A DNA stretch of 36,784 bases from RHKK01 sp964596245 (GTDB lineage: Bacteria; Patescibacteriota; Patescibacteriia; 2-12-FULL-60-25). The stretch is from the NCBI GenBank assembly GCA_964596245.1, contig CAZQSK010000008.1, positions 1 through 36,784 on the forward strand, read 5' to 3'. The notes below the pieces were generated by a model, which did no database searches, was not told where the DNA came from, and was given only the letters and a program-made list of their open reading frames with translations. Below are positions 8,418 through 17,367 of this stretch, in pieces. The first letter of the stretch is position 1. Every line of letters begins with the position of its first letter. The position numbers and the translations under genes are program-made.

Positions 8418-9911
8418 TTAGTAGCGGCGTCCACCATGTTTCTGACGACGCATGGTCTGGTTTACCAACTTCTTCTTCTCACGAATCTTGCCCGCGACCG
8501 CGATCATACCCGGACCCTGAACGTTACGCGGCTTGCTGGATTTCGCGACCGGAAGATGGCGTACCTTCACTTCAATCGGCGTGCCGGTGAATTCAAACTT
8601 CTCACGCAAACGCTTTTCGAAGAATTTCAACCAGTTCGGATGCAAGTTATCCTTGTCACCGTGAACGGTGATCAAGAAAGACGGCGGCGCATGACCGACC
8701 TGAGCGGCATCGTAAATACGAGGCGAGTGAGCGCCGTAGCTGGCCAACGGCTTCATTTTTTTGATGGTAGCCTTCAGCAAGCGGTTCACGGCATTGTAAT
8801 CAATGTGACGATAGCGCTCTTCCTGCACCTTAAACGCCATATCAATCAACGATGACGTGCGCTGTTTTTCTTTGGCGCTGACGAAAACCATCGGAGCCCA
8901 GTTCAAAAAGGGGAATAGCTGACGAATCAGGAATTCGTAGTCATTCGTGCTTCCAGTTTTCTTATCTTCGACTAAATCCCATTTGTTCGCGACAAGAATG
9001 ATTCCCTTGTTTGATTCTTCAAGCAGACCCGCGAGATGGCGGTCCTGAACGGTCGGATCCTGCGTGGCATCAAACACGAGCAACGCAACGTCAGCTTCGT
9101 GCACGGCGCCCATATTGCGTTCAATACCTGCGGCTTCGACGCCCTTTTCGATCTTGGCGCGATTACGCATGCCGGCCGTATCAACAATCGTTACCGGCTT
9201 GTCGCCGTACATGATTTCGGTGTCCTGGGGCTGGCGCGTGGTGTGCGGGATAGGGGAGACGATGACGCGATTCTCGCCGAGAATAGCGTTTACAATCGAA
9301 GACTTTCCGACATTCGGACGACCGACCAAGGTCAGCTTCAAAGAAGTATGGTCAGGAATCGGCTGAGCTGGATGACCGGCCTTGTCGAGCGTGATTTCAA
9401 TTTCATCCAAAAGGTCACCAATACCAAGACCGGTAGCGGCGCTCACCGCGCGCGGATCACCCAAACCAAGATTATAAATCGCGGCTTCAGATGCTTGCGG
9501 AAGATATTTGAGCGTATCGACTTTGTTCGCGACGAGAATCAACGGCTTTTTCAAGCGGGTCATCTCTCGAGCAAGTTTTACATCTTGCGTTAGCGCGCCA
9601 GCCTGCGCATCAATCACAAACAACACAAGCTGCGCTTCCTGAATCGCCAAAAGAGCCTGCTCATGGATCCCTTCGCCGATCACATCCTTTTCCGTATCCA
9701 TGCCGCCAGTGTCGATCATCTCAAACGCAGAACCTTTCCAAAGTACGCGGCCGTAGGCACGGTCGCGCGTCGTATGTTCATCTGGGCTCACCACCGCACG
9801 ACCGGATTCGCACATGCGATTCCAGAGCGTGGACTTACCGACATTCGTGCGACCAACAATGGCAACACGAGGAAGGCTACGGTTGAGTTTGAGGCTTTGT
9901 TTCGCTGGCAT
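8418..9911 (-). CDS. der: Ribosome-assembly GTPase Der (EngA)
   Basis: Double-GTPase that helps mature the 50S subunit. The first G domain has GRTNVGKS, DTGG and NKVD; the second has GRPNVGKS, DTAGMRNRAK and NKWD. A KH-like C-terminal domain follows, and the tail ends in a basic RRQKHGGRRY. Length from ATG 9911 is 497 residues, within or slightly above the family range. The frame also allows a GTG at 9923; I prefer the ATG. Either start lies within the last codons of the LCP gene (35 or 47 bases of overlap), so the two are probably co-transcribed. The threonine in the first P-loop replaces the more usual proline, which should be tolerated. Confidence 0.96.
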   Translation of the reverse strand: MPAKQSLKLNRSLPRVAIVGRTNVGKSTLWNRMCESGRAVVSPDEHTTRDRAYGRVLWKGSAFEMIDTGGMDTEKDVIGEGIHEQALLAIQEAQLVLFVIDAQAGALTQDVKLAREMTRLKKPLILVANKVDTLKYLPQASEAAIYNLGLGDPRAVSAATGLGIGDLLDEIEITLDKAGHPAQPIPDHTSLKLTLVGRPNVGKSSIVNAILGENRVIVSPIPHTTRQPQDTEIMYGDKPVTIVDTAGMRNRAKIEKGVEAAGIERNMGAVHEADVALLVFDATQDPTVQDRHLAGLLEESNKGIILVANKWDLVEDKKTGSTNDYEFLIRQLFPFLNWAPMVFVSAKEKQRTSSLIDMAFKVQEERYRHIDYNAVNRLLKATIKKMKPLASYGAHSPRIYDAAQVGHAPPSFLITVHGDKDNLHPNWLKFFEKRLREKFEFTGTPIEVKVRHLPVAKSSKPRNVQGPGMIAVAGKIREKKKLVNQTMRRQKHGGRRY

Positions 9912-11340
9912 AAGAAGATTCACCTAACACGACAAGAAAATCCGTCGTCTCATCAATCACATTTTCCTTGGTCAGGGCTTCGCCATACACCACGCGCTTA
10001 ACCTTGCCGTCCGCTCCGGTAGTGGAACTGACCTCGGACATGGACAAGTCGGCGTTTAGGGAACTGATAAGTTTGGCTAAGTCATCAGGTTTTTTGCCAT
10101 TCGTCAAGTCAAAGACCAAACTCCTTTTATACTGGCGATAACTGGCATTGCCCATATTGTTCGAATCGTAGCCCTGTAATTTGAGCGAATTCGATACTTG
10201 ATAGGCTAAACCCGTGTGAAATGTACCGTTTCTTACCTCGATTTTAGCTAAAACAGGGGAGGCGGCTTTTAGCTCTTCCTTGGTCTGGAATGGGTTTTGG
10301 GCCAATGACTTAATAGGCTCCCAATTGCCGCCCTTCGCAAACAAAAGATAGTTGTTGTTGATGCTGGTTGACACAAGCTCACCGTCCTCAGCATCCGTCA
10401 GAACATGTGTCGTGAGTTTGCTCGGGTCAAAATCTTGAATGAGCGGCGCAAAAGAAATCGCGTCCCAGGGTGAGAGGTCGGTTTGAATGTGGTTTGCGAC
10501 AGCGCTATACAGTTTTGCCATCTTGGCCGGATCAGCAAGCGTATTCAACGAGAGTAAGCGCTGACGAACAGCGAGCATAATCATCTGCTGGCGATGGCTG
10601 CGCGCAAAGTCGCTCCCTTCGCCATTATTCCCATGACGCGAGCGTGCGAAAATCAAAGCCGTGCTCCCGTCCATGTGCTGTTGACCCTTACGGAAGGAAA
10701 CCGTCTGGTACTTTTCATCCAATGTTGGATATTGCTCGTCCGTGAACCCACGCTCGACATTAATATCAATGCCGCCTAGCGCATCAATCAATGCCGCAAA
10801 ACCACGGAAGTCGATGCGCAAGACGTGATCGATCGGTGTTCCAAAAAATTCGGAAAACTTTTCTGCTGTGAGTTTTGCTCCCTTGCCCGGATTATCCTGC
10901 TCGAGCCACGCATGAACGGAGTTGATCTTTTCGTAATTACCATCCTCGCGCTTCCACGCCATGTCGCGCGGAATCGAAAGCATGCCGACCTTTTTATCCT
11001 TCAGATCGACGCTGGCGAGGATAATCGTATCGGTCAACAAAGAACCTTCGTGACCAAAGCCGCCAATGCCAAGAATAAGGATATTCATTGTATGGCGATC
11101 GGGTTTGACTAATGGCGCAGGCCCCGTATTTCCAAACACAAGGGTACGCACCTCATTGATGCCGGGAAGACGGACGAACTCATCGACTACGCTGGAACCG
11201 TGTTGAACCGAACGATACGAGGCAGCCGCGCCAGCCGTAGAAAGCGCGCAAACTGCCAGCGCGAAAACGCCGGCCAATATCCAGGTCTTACGTCGGGCCG
11301 ACGTGTCGGGATCAGAGTTCAAAAAATTGACGGAGAGCAT
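9877..11340 (-). CDS. LytR-CpsA-Psr (LCP) family cell-envelope protein
   Basis: LCP proteins transfer undecaprenyl-linked glycopolymers onto peptidoglycan or similar acceptors at the outer face of the membrane. The 487 residues have a short cytoplasmic N-terminus, one membrane span (about 19-42), and an LCP domain with LGIGG, SIPRDMAWK, INSVHAW, DFRGFAALIDALGGID and ALIFARSRH. The arginines in these motifs normally bind the lipid pyrophosphate. A C-terminal LytR_C-like domain (about 360-480) begins KIEVRNGTFHTGLA. The start is ATG at 11340. The leader is longer than at neighbouring genes, since the nearest -10-like box, TATCTT, is 27 bases upstream. It is first in a unit with der. Glycopolymer identity is unknown. 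Confidence 0.9.
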   Translation of the reverse strand: MLSVNFLNSDPDTSARRKTWILAGVFALAVCALSTAGAAASYRSVQHGSSVVDEFVRLPGINEVRTLVFGNTGPAPLVKPDRHTMNILILGIGGFGHEGSLLTDTIILASVDLKDKKVGMLSIPRDMAWKREDGNYEKINSVHAWLEQDNPGKGAKLTAEKFSEFFGTPIDHVLRIDFRGFAALIDALGGIDINVERGFTDEQYPTLDEKYQTVSFRKGQQHMDGSTALIFARSRHGNNGEGSDFARSHRQQMIMLAVRQRLLSLNTLADPAKMAKLYSAVANHIQTDLSPWDAISFAPLIQDFDPSKLTTHVLTDAEDGELVSTSINNNYLLFAKGGNWEPIKSLAQNPFQTKEELKAASPVLAKIEVRNGTFHTGLAYQVSNSLKLQGYDSNNMGNASYRQYKRSLVFDLTNGKKPDDLAKLISSLNADLSMSEVSSTTGADGKVKRVVYGEALTKENVIDETTDFLVVLGESSYASETKPQTQP

Positions 11341-11397
11341 CTTCGTGGGTCTTCAAAAACAAAACTGAAGATACCAAGAATAGATGACATGCGCAAT

Positions 11398-11426
11398 CGT
11401 AGGGGCGGGGTGACCCCGCCCCTACG
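11398..11426. repeat. Perfect GC-rich palindrome (REP-like hairpin) between divergent genes
   Basis: Arms CGTAGGGGCGGGG (11398-11410) and its exact complement (11414-11426) around a TGA loop. It lies in the 118-base gap between the divergent LCP and VirB6-like genes, where neither gene needs a terminator, and it lacks a T-run. It resembles REP-type palindromic elements, but one copy cannot prove mobility. Confidence 0.7.
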
Positions 11427-11446
11427 TTGTCCCCAAACAGCCACAA

Positions 11447-11452
11447 TATATT
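11447..11452 (+). promoter_or_regulatory. -10 element of the secretion cluster
   Basis: TATATT (one mismatch to TATAAT) ends six bases before the ATG at 11459, the same spacing as at pth, PrgI and others. The -35 region is weak and lies beside the palindrome. Confidence 0.5.
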
Positions 11453-11458
11453 TATGGT

Positions 11459-14400
11459 ATGATGTCATCGTCTATGCCGCACGCGCAGGCGCACCGTTTT
11501 TCGTGGTCATCGCTCCTTGGAACCGCTTGTTTAGGTTTCTTGTTGGCGATGGGGTTGGCGCTTGCGCCGATTTCGATTGATTCAGCGCTCGCGGCTGAGT
11601 GTGTTTGTTCGGGCGGCTCAACTTCAGATCAGAGTACATGTCAGTCCTGTGTAGATTCCTGTGCAGGCACCGGAGGCATGAGTCGTTACGGCTCAACCGA
11701 TGGAAGCAGCTGTCGCACCGACGGTTCAGTTGAACCGACCCCGGCACCGGTACCAGACGCCTCCGAACTCGCAGAACCGAATCCCGTCGGTACAGCGGAC
11801 AGCTCATTGTGTTCAGCCGAAGGCGGTCCTCTTTCAACGGTGCGTTGTTACTTTTTATATGTTATTGCCGAAATTCTCCTGATTGTCGGCAGCTTTTTGG
11901 GTAAAATCCTCGTTTTCTTCACGGATATTCTCATTGCATTCGCATCCTATAATGATTTCGGCTCCACCATCGTGGTTCAGCGCGGTTGGGTCATTGTCCG
12001 CGACATCGTTAACATGTTCTTCATTATCGTGCTGCTCTTGTCTGCCTTCTCGAGCATCATTGGGTATGAAGACAGCTTTCACTACAAGCGCGTGCTTCCG
12101 AAATTGCTGTTGATGGCAGTTTTGATCAACTTCTCACGTACCCTGATTCAACTGTTAATCGACTTCTCGCAGGTGATGATGCTCACCTTCGTGAATGCAT
12201 TTGCTCAAGCAGGTCCGGGTAACCTTGTTTCGGCATTAAAATTGGATGCCGTGTTCCGCATGGCACCTCCGACAGGTGGTGGAACAGTCGAAAGCGTAAA
12301 CGGTGGGGAAGTGACGGGCACAATTGACCAGATCAACATTATCTTGGCTTTGATGTTGGCCATTTTCATGCTTTCGATCGCACTTGGTGTGATCATCATC
12401 ATGACGGCCTACCTTATTTTCCGCATCGTGGGCCTTTGGATCGCTCTTATCTTGTCGCCAATTGCTTTGTTTGCCACGGCGTTGCCGGGTAAGCTGCAAA
12501 AAGCTGTTGATCCGTTCACTGGAAAGTACTGGGCACGCTTGAGCGCGCTTTTGACCGGTGGTCCTGTCATGGCGTTTTTTCTCTGGCTGACATTCGCGAT
12601 CACGCAATCATCATCAGGCGAAGGTGGATTAGCTCCCGCGCTTAATATCGAATTAACGAACCCGACATTGAACTTGTTCTTGACGAGCGTTGGTACTTCA
12701 CAAGATGTCGCATCGTTTATCGTTGGCGTCACGCTGATGTTGATGGGTCTTGATGCTGCCGTCAGCGCAGCAGGCGCGATTAGCGAAACGCTCGGTAAGT
12801 ACGCAAAGACGGTCAGCAATTACGCGCAGTCTGGCGGGCGTTTGTTAGCAGCTTCACCGTTCTTGCTTGGTTATGCCGGTGCTCGCTATGCCGATCGTCG
12901 TTTGGACATTTCCGGCAAGGCGGCCACGGCCGGTGCGGCGGTTACAGCCTTGCCTTTGATGCGTAGTCTGACGCCGAATGTCATTCAGAAGGGTTTGAAG
13001 GCCGGCATGACGCGCAATGCGCGCTTGGATGCGGAAGAGCGCAAGGAGGCTGCGAAGGGCAACGAATTCTTGTCTACGAAGCAGCGTGCCATTGTGAACG
13101 CCCAGCAACGTGGCCTGATTCCGACTCGTGGTCAAAACCAGGCTTTTGCCGATCAGATGTTGGAGCGTGCAGGTAAGAAGAATGCGACAGCCATTAAGGA
13201 CGAATTGATGCCGTCGTATATCAATCAAGTTACTGCTGAACGCAAGAATGAGTTGGCTGCTCAGGGTCTAAGCGGTAAGGCTCTTGATGATAAGTTGGTC
13301 GGTGACAAAGACATGATCAAGAATCGTGCCTCGCAGAAGGCCGATCGAGATGTACAGCAACGTCAGGCGTATTTCTTGGCGCAGGCACGTCAGACTGCGG
13401 AGAAGATCGGTGACGAAGACATGATGCGTTCAATTGACGATCAGATTAAAGAAAACCCGAACTTGGCTCTCGACAAGACAAAGATCGCGAAGAAGCTTCT
13501 TGCAGATAAGAAAGCGCTTAACGGAATGTCAGCTTCGGCCAAGTCCGATGGCGCGACTTTGCACGCAATCATGGATCAGGCGGGCGTCTTCTCGAAAGAT
13601 AAAGATGGGGCCATCACCGGTATTGATCGCGCCAAGATGGAACAGTTCCAAGACAAGATCACGGATAAAGATCTTCGGGAAAATGTCGAGTCCCTTGAAA
13701 AACTTGTCCGTGGCAACACCGGAGAGCTTATGGTTGATCCGGCCGACCCAAGCAAGGGAACGCGTACCGGTACAATGAACGCAGCTCAATTGCAGAATTT
13801 ACACATGGGTAAGGATGAGAATGGGAAGGCGCGCATGTTCAATATGCCGATGCGTGCCGCAGGCAAAATGCAGCAGCTTGGTTCGGAAATCGAGCAGCTT
13901 ACCGCCTTGCCAGGCGCCATCACGGGTGTGGCCGCAGGACCGGAAGCGATGCTCGGCATGCCTGGCGCAACAGGCACTTCGCCGATTCAATCGGAACGTG
14001 CCAAACAGGCGCAGGCCCGTTTGGACAGCGTCAACGCACAGATTCAGTCAGCCTTGGCGAACGCAACCAATGAAACCGGAGTGACCAACTTCGATGATCA
14101 GTTCTTGCGCTCCGAATTGGACCGTCTCGACGGAGAACTGCGAACAGCTGTACTCGGCGTTTTGGAGAATAAGGGTCTCGACGATGCAATCAAGGGAGGC
14201 TTGGAGCGCAATGGAGAGAACCTCAACTTTAATATCGTAACTGATGCAATCACTGCTGAAGCCGCATCGGGCAAGATGGACTTGGTGAATAGCGTTGCAG
14301 GCGACATTAAGAAATTGGGTAACGACCAGCAGCTGAAGATCGCCTCGGCTATGACTCCAGTGATCACGTCCTACGAAGCCATGCGTAAGGCCGGTACAGC

Positions 14401-14620
14401 GGGCAAGAAGGAGGACAAGGCCATTGAAGAGATCGTTCGCGTGAATGCTTCGATTGAAGAAGACTTCAAGAAGTCAGGTCGTAGCGCACCGAATGCTGCA
14501 GAAGAAGCGGTTATCAAAGCAAACCAAGAGATTCGCAAAGCACTCAACAGCACCGTTGAAGCAGAACGCAAGCGCTTCCCGGGTAAGCTTAAGTTCATCA
14601 TTGAGGAAGAGACTAAATAA
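11459..14620 (+). CDS. VirB6/TrbL-like type IV secretion membrane protein with long soluble tail
   Basis: Probable inner-membrane channel component of a type IV secretion-like machine. The 1053 residues start with a signal peptide (about 15-47, ending ALAAE). A Cys-rich exported segment (48-130) with CVCSGG and CQSCVDSC follows, then about seven membrane spans between 131 and 432, including the VirB6-like FRIVGLWIALILSPIALFAT. After about residue 440 comes a soluble tail of some 600 residues, rich in Lys, Asp, Ala and Gln, which matches nothing I recognise. The family call rests on membrane layout, the Pro motif and the cluster (PrgI, VirB4-like downstream). ATG 11459 fits the -10 spacing; ATG 11474 is possible. 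It is first gene of the cluster, eight bases before the next. Confidence 0.85.
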   Translation: MMSSSMPHAQAHRFSWSSLLGTACLGFLLAMGLALAPISIDSALAAECVCSGGSTSDQSTCQSCVDSCAGTGGMSRYGSTDGSSCRTDGSVEPTPAPVPDASELAEPNPVGTADSSLCSAEGGPLSTVRCYFLYVIAEILLIVGSFLGKILVFFTDILIAFASYNDFGSTIVVQRGWVIVRDIVNMFFIIVLLLSAFSSIIGYEDSFHYKRVLPKLLLMAVLINFSRTLIQLLIDFSQVMMLTFVNAFAQAGPGNLVSALKLDAVFRMAPPTGGGTVESVNGGEVTGTIDQINIILALMLAIFMLSIALGVIIIMTAYLIFRIVGLWIALILSPIALFATALPGKLQKAVDPFTGKYWARLSALLTGGPVMAFFLWLTFAITQSSSGEGGLAPALNIELTNPTLNLFLTSVGTSQDVASFIVGVTLMLMGLDAAVSAAGAISETLGKYAKTVSNYAQSGGRLLAASPFLLGYAGARYADRRLDISGKAATAGAAVTALPLMRSLTPNVIQKGLKAGMTRNARLDAEERKEAAKGNEFLSTKQRAIVNAQQRGLIPTRGQNQAFADQMLERAGKKNATAIKDELMPSYINQVTAERKNELAAQGLSGKALDDKLVGDKDMIKNRASQKADRDVQQRQAYFLAQARQTAEKIGDEDMMRSIDDQIKENPNLALDKTKIAKKLLADKKALNGMSASAKSDGATLHAIMDQAGVFSKDKDGAITGIDRAKMEQFQDKITDKDLRENVESLEKLVRGNTGELMVDPADPSKGTRTGTMNAAQLQNLHMGKDENGKARMFNMPMRAAGKMQQLGSEIEQLTALPGAITGVAAGPEAMLGMPGATGTSPIQSERAKQAQARLDSVNAQIQSALANATNETGVTNFDDQFLRSELDRLDGELRTAVLGVLENKGLDDAIKGGLERNGENLNFNIVTDAITAEAASGKMDLVNSVAGDIKKLGNDQQLKIASAMTPVITSYEAMRKAGTAGKKEDKAIEEIVRVNASIEEDFKKSGRSAPNAAEEAVIKANQEIRKALNSTVEAERKRFPGKLKFIIEEETK

Positions 14621-14628
14621 CGCAGGGT

Positions 14629-16200
14629 ATGAAACGCAATCAATGGCTCGAGTTCTATGACAATCAACCGGGCTCGGTTCAGGCGTTTCTGTTAAGTAAG
14701 GAGTCTGATGATCGTGAATATGCAGCTCAGGCCAAACTCGGCTACGACAATGACGCTTGGGATCGCGTCATGGATATTGTCTGGGATTTGTTGTTTTTGA
14801 AGACATCACGCGGCGAGTTCATCAATCGCGTTCGAACGCTGGCAGGGGACAGAAAACCCGAGGATGTAGAACGCACCGTCTTGCAGTGGGTGGTGCTTCC
14901 TTTGGCGGATCTGGTCCCTTGGGATGTCGAAGGGCGATTGGTTGAGCTGGGAGTGCCTCAAAGTGAAATTCAAAGCGTATTTCGCGTGTCTTTGCGTCCG
15001 GTTTCTTACGGTGCTGCGGCTCGTCGCATCGCAAGTTTGGCAAAGATCAGCTTGCTAGATGAGGCTTTTGTGACGCGTTTGCGCGATGTGATGGTCTCTT
15101 ACATCAAAGGCGTGCGTGATGAGGCACAAGTACTCGATATTCTCCAGCGCCCGCAAGTCGAAGGGGGATTGGGCTTCGCTAAGCAGCAAGCAGAAGGCTT
15201 CGTGAAGCAAATGGTGAATTTCCTCGGCAATACTCAGGTCATGTCTGAAGCTGAATATGCGGATTGGTTTCAGAATTATCAGAATGATGCGGAACAGGAA
15301 CAGGCATCAATCGCTTCATCGGCAGCCAAGACCGGCGACAAAAAAACCGAGGGAATGATCGGGGAACAGCGCGAGCGCCGTTTTGATCCGGTTCTTGAAG
15401 CCACTATTAACGAGACATTGAAGAACATCAATCTCGCAAAACCGCTCGAGGAGTTTAAGCTCACGCGCCTCACGAACCTCATTTCATCCCGGTTGCGGGA
15501 TGTGCGTAACCGCGAACAGATTCGTCAGATGCTTGAGCGTGAAGAAAAAGTCGGTGGAATGGGCTTTGATGCTGCCGAATCCGACCGCATCACCGAAGTA
15601 ATTGAAAACACGTATCGAGAAAAACGTGCTGCCGTGGAGGAGGAGGCGCGTTTAAAGATCCAGGCAGTTCAGGAAGATCAGAAATCGCGGGTTGAAGAGC
15701 GTAAGAAGCGCGAAAGCGCCGAACATGCCGAGTGGTATCGTAATAAGGTCATGGCAGCCAAAGGCGATGAAGCATTGCGCCAAATCATTATGGAGGGGAA
15801 CAAGCAGCCGATAGGTACAAGCCAAAATCAACCGATAAGACCGATGGTGGATGGCATCATGGCGTCCACCAACAAACTGACTTCGCTCGCCGATGAAATG
15901 CGGCAAATGGACATTGAGGCCTATCGTCGCTTGTCGAAGGACCCGAATCAGGCCGCTGAGCGCGTGTTGCAAAAGCTTGAGACTCTTAAACGCGAAGGGT
16001 TTGAGCGCTGGACCGAGGGCGTGGAAGCGTGGCGCTCATCACAATTACAGCAACAGTATTTGAGATTGGTGGCCGAAAGCTTTAGCTCGGGTCGTCCTGT
16101 GGCCGAATTAGTTGAAGAGAAGCGAAAGAATGATCCGGGGCTTCCGACCGCCGAAGAATTGGGGTCGATTATCGCTTTGAACGGAAGGATACAGTTCTAA
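14629..16200 (+). CDS. Unknown helical protein with two copies of a 36-residue module
   Basis: No recognised family. The 523 residues are strongly helical and charged, with no membrane span. Two stretches align without gaps: residues 160-195 (KGVRDEAQVLDILQRP, then VEGGLGF) and 290-325 (RDVRNREQIRQMLEREEKV, then GGMGF), sharing a V-R-x4-Q ... L-x-R ... GG-x-GF pattern. Each sits after a similar leucine-rich helix, so the unit duplicated may be about 55 residues. Residues 330-375 form a Glu/Arg/Lys coiled-coil. It lies eight bases after the VirB6-like gene and just before PrgI, so it is probably a cytoplasmic partner of the secretion machine. That role is inferred from position only. Confidence 0.8.
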   Translation: MKRNQWLEFYDNQPGSVQAFLLSKESDDREYAAQAKLGYDNDAWDRVMDIVWDLLFLKTSRGEFINRVRTLAGDRKPEDVERTVLQWVVLPLADLVPWDVEGRLVELGVPQSEIQSVFRVSLRPVSYGAAARRIASLAKISLLDEAFVTRLRDVMVSYIKGVRDEAQVLDILQRPQVEGGLGFAKQQAEGFVKQMVNFLGNTQVMSEAEYADWFQNYQNDAEQEQASIASSAAKTGDKKTEGMIGEQRERRFDPVLEATINETLKNINLAKPLEEFKLTRLTNLISSRLRDVRNREQIRQMLEREEKVGGMGFDAAESDRITEVIENTYREKRAAVEEEARLKIQAVQEDQKSRVEERKKRESAEHAEWYRNKVMAAKGDEALRQIIMEGNKQPIGTSQNQPIRPMVDGIMASTNKLTSLADEMRQMDIEAYRRLSKDPNQAAERVLQKLETLKREGFERWTEGVEAWRSSQLQQQYLRLVAESFSSGRPVAELVEEKRKNDPGLPTAEELGSIIALNGRIQF

Positions 16201-16207
16201 AATTACG

Positions 16208-16216
16208 TGATATCAT
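16208..16216 (+). promoter_or_regulatory. Extended -10 promoter in front of the PrgI gene
   Basis: TGA followed by TATCAT (16211-16216) ends six bases before the ATG at 16223. It could give a leaderless transcript for the downstream half of the cluster, in addition to read-through from upstream. Confidence 0.5.
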
Positions 16217-16222
16217 GTACCC

Positions 16223-16669
16223 ATGCCGGAGAAATTCGTCGTACCGCAATTCATTGACAACGAAGACAAAATTCTCGGCCCGATCACGGTCCGCCAATTT
16301 TTGATCTGCCTAGGTGCGACGCTCCTTATTTTTATCGCGTATCGAGTGCTGACGTTTGTTCCGTTTATTTTTGCCACCGTTCTCATCGGAGGTATTGCGG
16401 GCGTATTCGGTTTTTTGAAGATCAATGGCCAGCCATTCCATCTCTTTTTCGTGAATGTACTGCAAACCATCTCACGCATGCCGAATAAGCGCGTGTGGAA
16501 CAAAGACCTTAACGATGCCGAAGTCCGCGCCTTCATCACCAAGCCGCCAAAGATCATGGAAATCGCTACAAAAGCCAAATCGCGACCGGAATCCACCCGT
16601 CTTCGTGATCTTGCCCTCACCGTGAACACGGGAGGGGTGTATAATCCTGATGAGGACACCGGACCGTAA
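16223..16669 (+). CDS. PrgI-family membrane protein (VirB3-like position)
   Basis: A 148-residue protein of the PrgI family, small membrane proteins beside VirB4 ATPases in Gram-positive conjugation systems and CPR genomes, usually taken as VirB3 equivalents. The N-terminus FVVPQFIDNEDKILGPITVR is typical. Two hydrophobic spans follow, LICLGATLLIFIAYRVL (about 30-46) and FIFATVLIGGIAGVFGF (about 50-66), then INGQPFHLFFVNVLQTISR and a soluble Pro/Arg-rich tail. The family normally ends near residue 110, so the last 35-40 residues are extra. The next gene begins three bases after the stop. Role: helps anchor the VirB4-like ATPase at the membrane (inferred from family). Confidence 0.9.
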   Translation: MPEKFVVPQFIDNEDKILGPITVRQFLICLGATLLIFIAYRVLTFVPFIFATVLIGGIAGVFGFLKINGQPFHLFFVNVLQTISRMPNKRVWNKDLNDAEVRAFITKPPKIMEIATKAKSRPESTRLRDLALTVNTGGVYNPDEDTGP

Positions 16670-16672
16670 CGT

Positions 16673-17365
16673 ATGCAGAGCAAGAAACTGGCTGGATCAC
16701 GCCCGGGGGTAGCCTCTCAACGCTATCTCGATATCGCGGAAATCCGCGATGATTTGGTTATCCTGCGCGATGGGACATTACGTTCCGTGTTACTGGTCTC
16801 GAGCATCAACTTTGCTTTGAAGTCGGTTGATGAACAGAACGCTATTGTCCAAGCGTATATGCAGTTCTTGAACAGCTTGGATTTTCCGATTCAGATTGTC
16901 ATCCAGTCGCGTCGCATGAACATCGACAACTACATGCGTCAGATTGCCGATAGCGAAAAAACATTGTCCAACGATCTTCTCAAGCGTCAGATCCGTGACT
17001 ACCGTGAGTTCATTTTGCAGTTGGTAAAGTTGGGCGAGATCATGCAGAAGCGTTTTTACGTCGTTGTGCCGTATAGCCCGACGGATCAGGCCGGCGGGGG
17101 AACGCAACGCAACTTTTTCCAGCGCTTGCAGGATATTTTGACTCCGACCGTTGCCGGCAAGCTGTCCGAAGACCGTTTCCAAAAGATGAAGTTCGATCTT
17201 GGGTTGCGTGTAAACACGATTGTTGGCGGTCTTTCATCCATGTCGTTAAACGCCGTAGCTTTGGACACGCAAAGCCTGATTGAACTGTATTACACGGTTT
17301 ACAATCCGGAATTGTTTGAAACCCAGCGCATGACGGACGTCGACAAGCTTCAAATAGAAGGCTAA
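16673..17365 (+). CDS. TraC-like protein (VirB4 N-terminal-domain type, no ATPase motifs)
   Basis: 230 residues resembling the N-terminal non-catalytic domain of VirB4/TraC proteins. It has the strand-rich opening YLDIAEIRDDLVILRDGT, LLVSSINFALKSVDEQNAIV and later FYVVVPYSP, which match the TraC-like domain found beside VirB4 in CPR clusters. There is no Walker A or B motif. It lies between PrgI (3 bases) and the VirB4-like ATPase (2 bases), so the three are co-translated. Most likely a cytoplasmic partner of the ATPase. A split of an ancestral VirB4 is another possibility, but the following ORF keeps its own N-terminal domain, so a paralogous accessory protein is more likely. Confidence 0.8.
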   Translation: MQSKKLAGSRPGVASQRYLDIAEIRDDLVILRDGTLRSVLLVSSINFALKSVDEQNAIVQAYMQFLNSLDFPIQIVIQSRRMNIDNYMRQIADSEKTLSNDLLKRQIRDYREFILQLVKLGEIMQKRFYVVVPYSPTDQAGGGTQRNFFQRLQDILTPTVAGKLSEDRFQKMKFDLGLRVNTIVGGLSSMSLNAVALDTQSLIELYYTVYNPELFETQRMTDVDKLQIEG

Positions 17366-17367
17366 CT

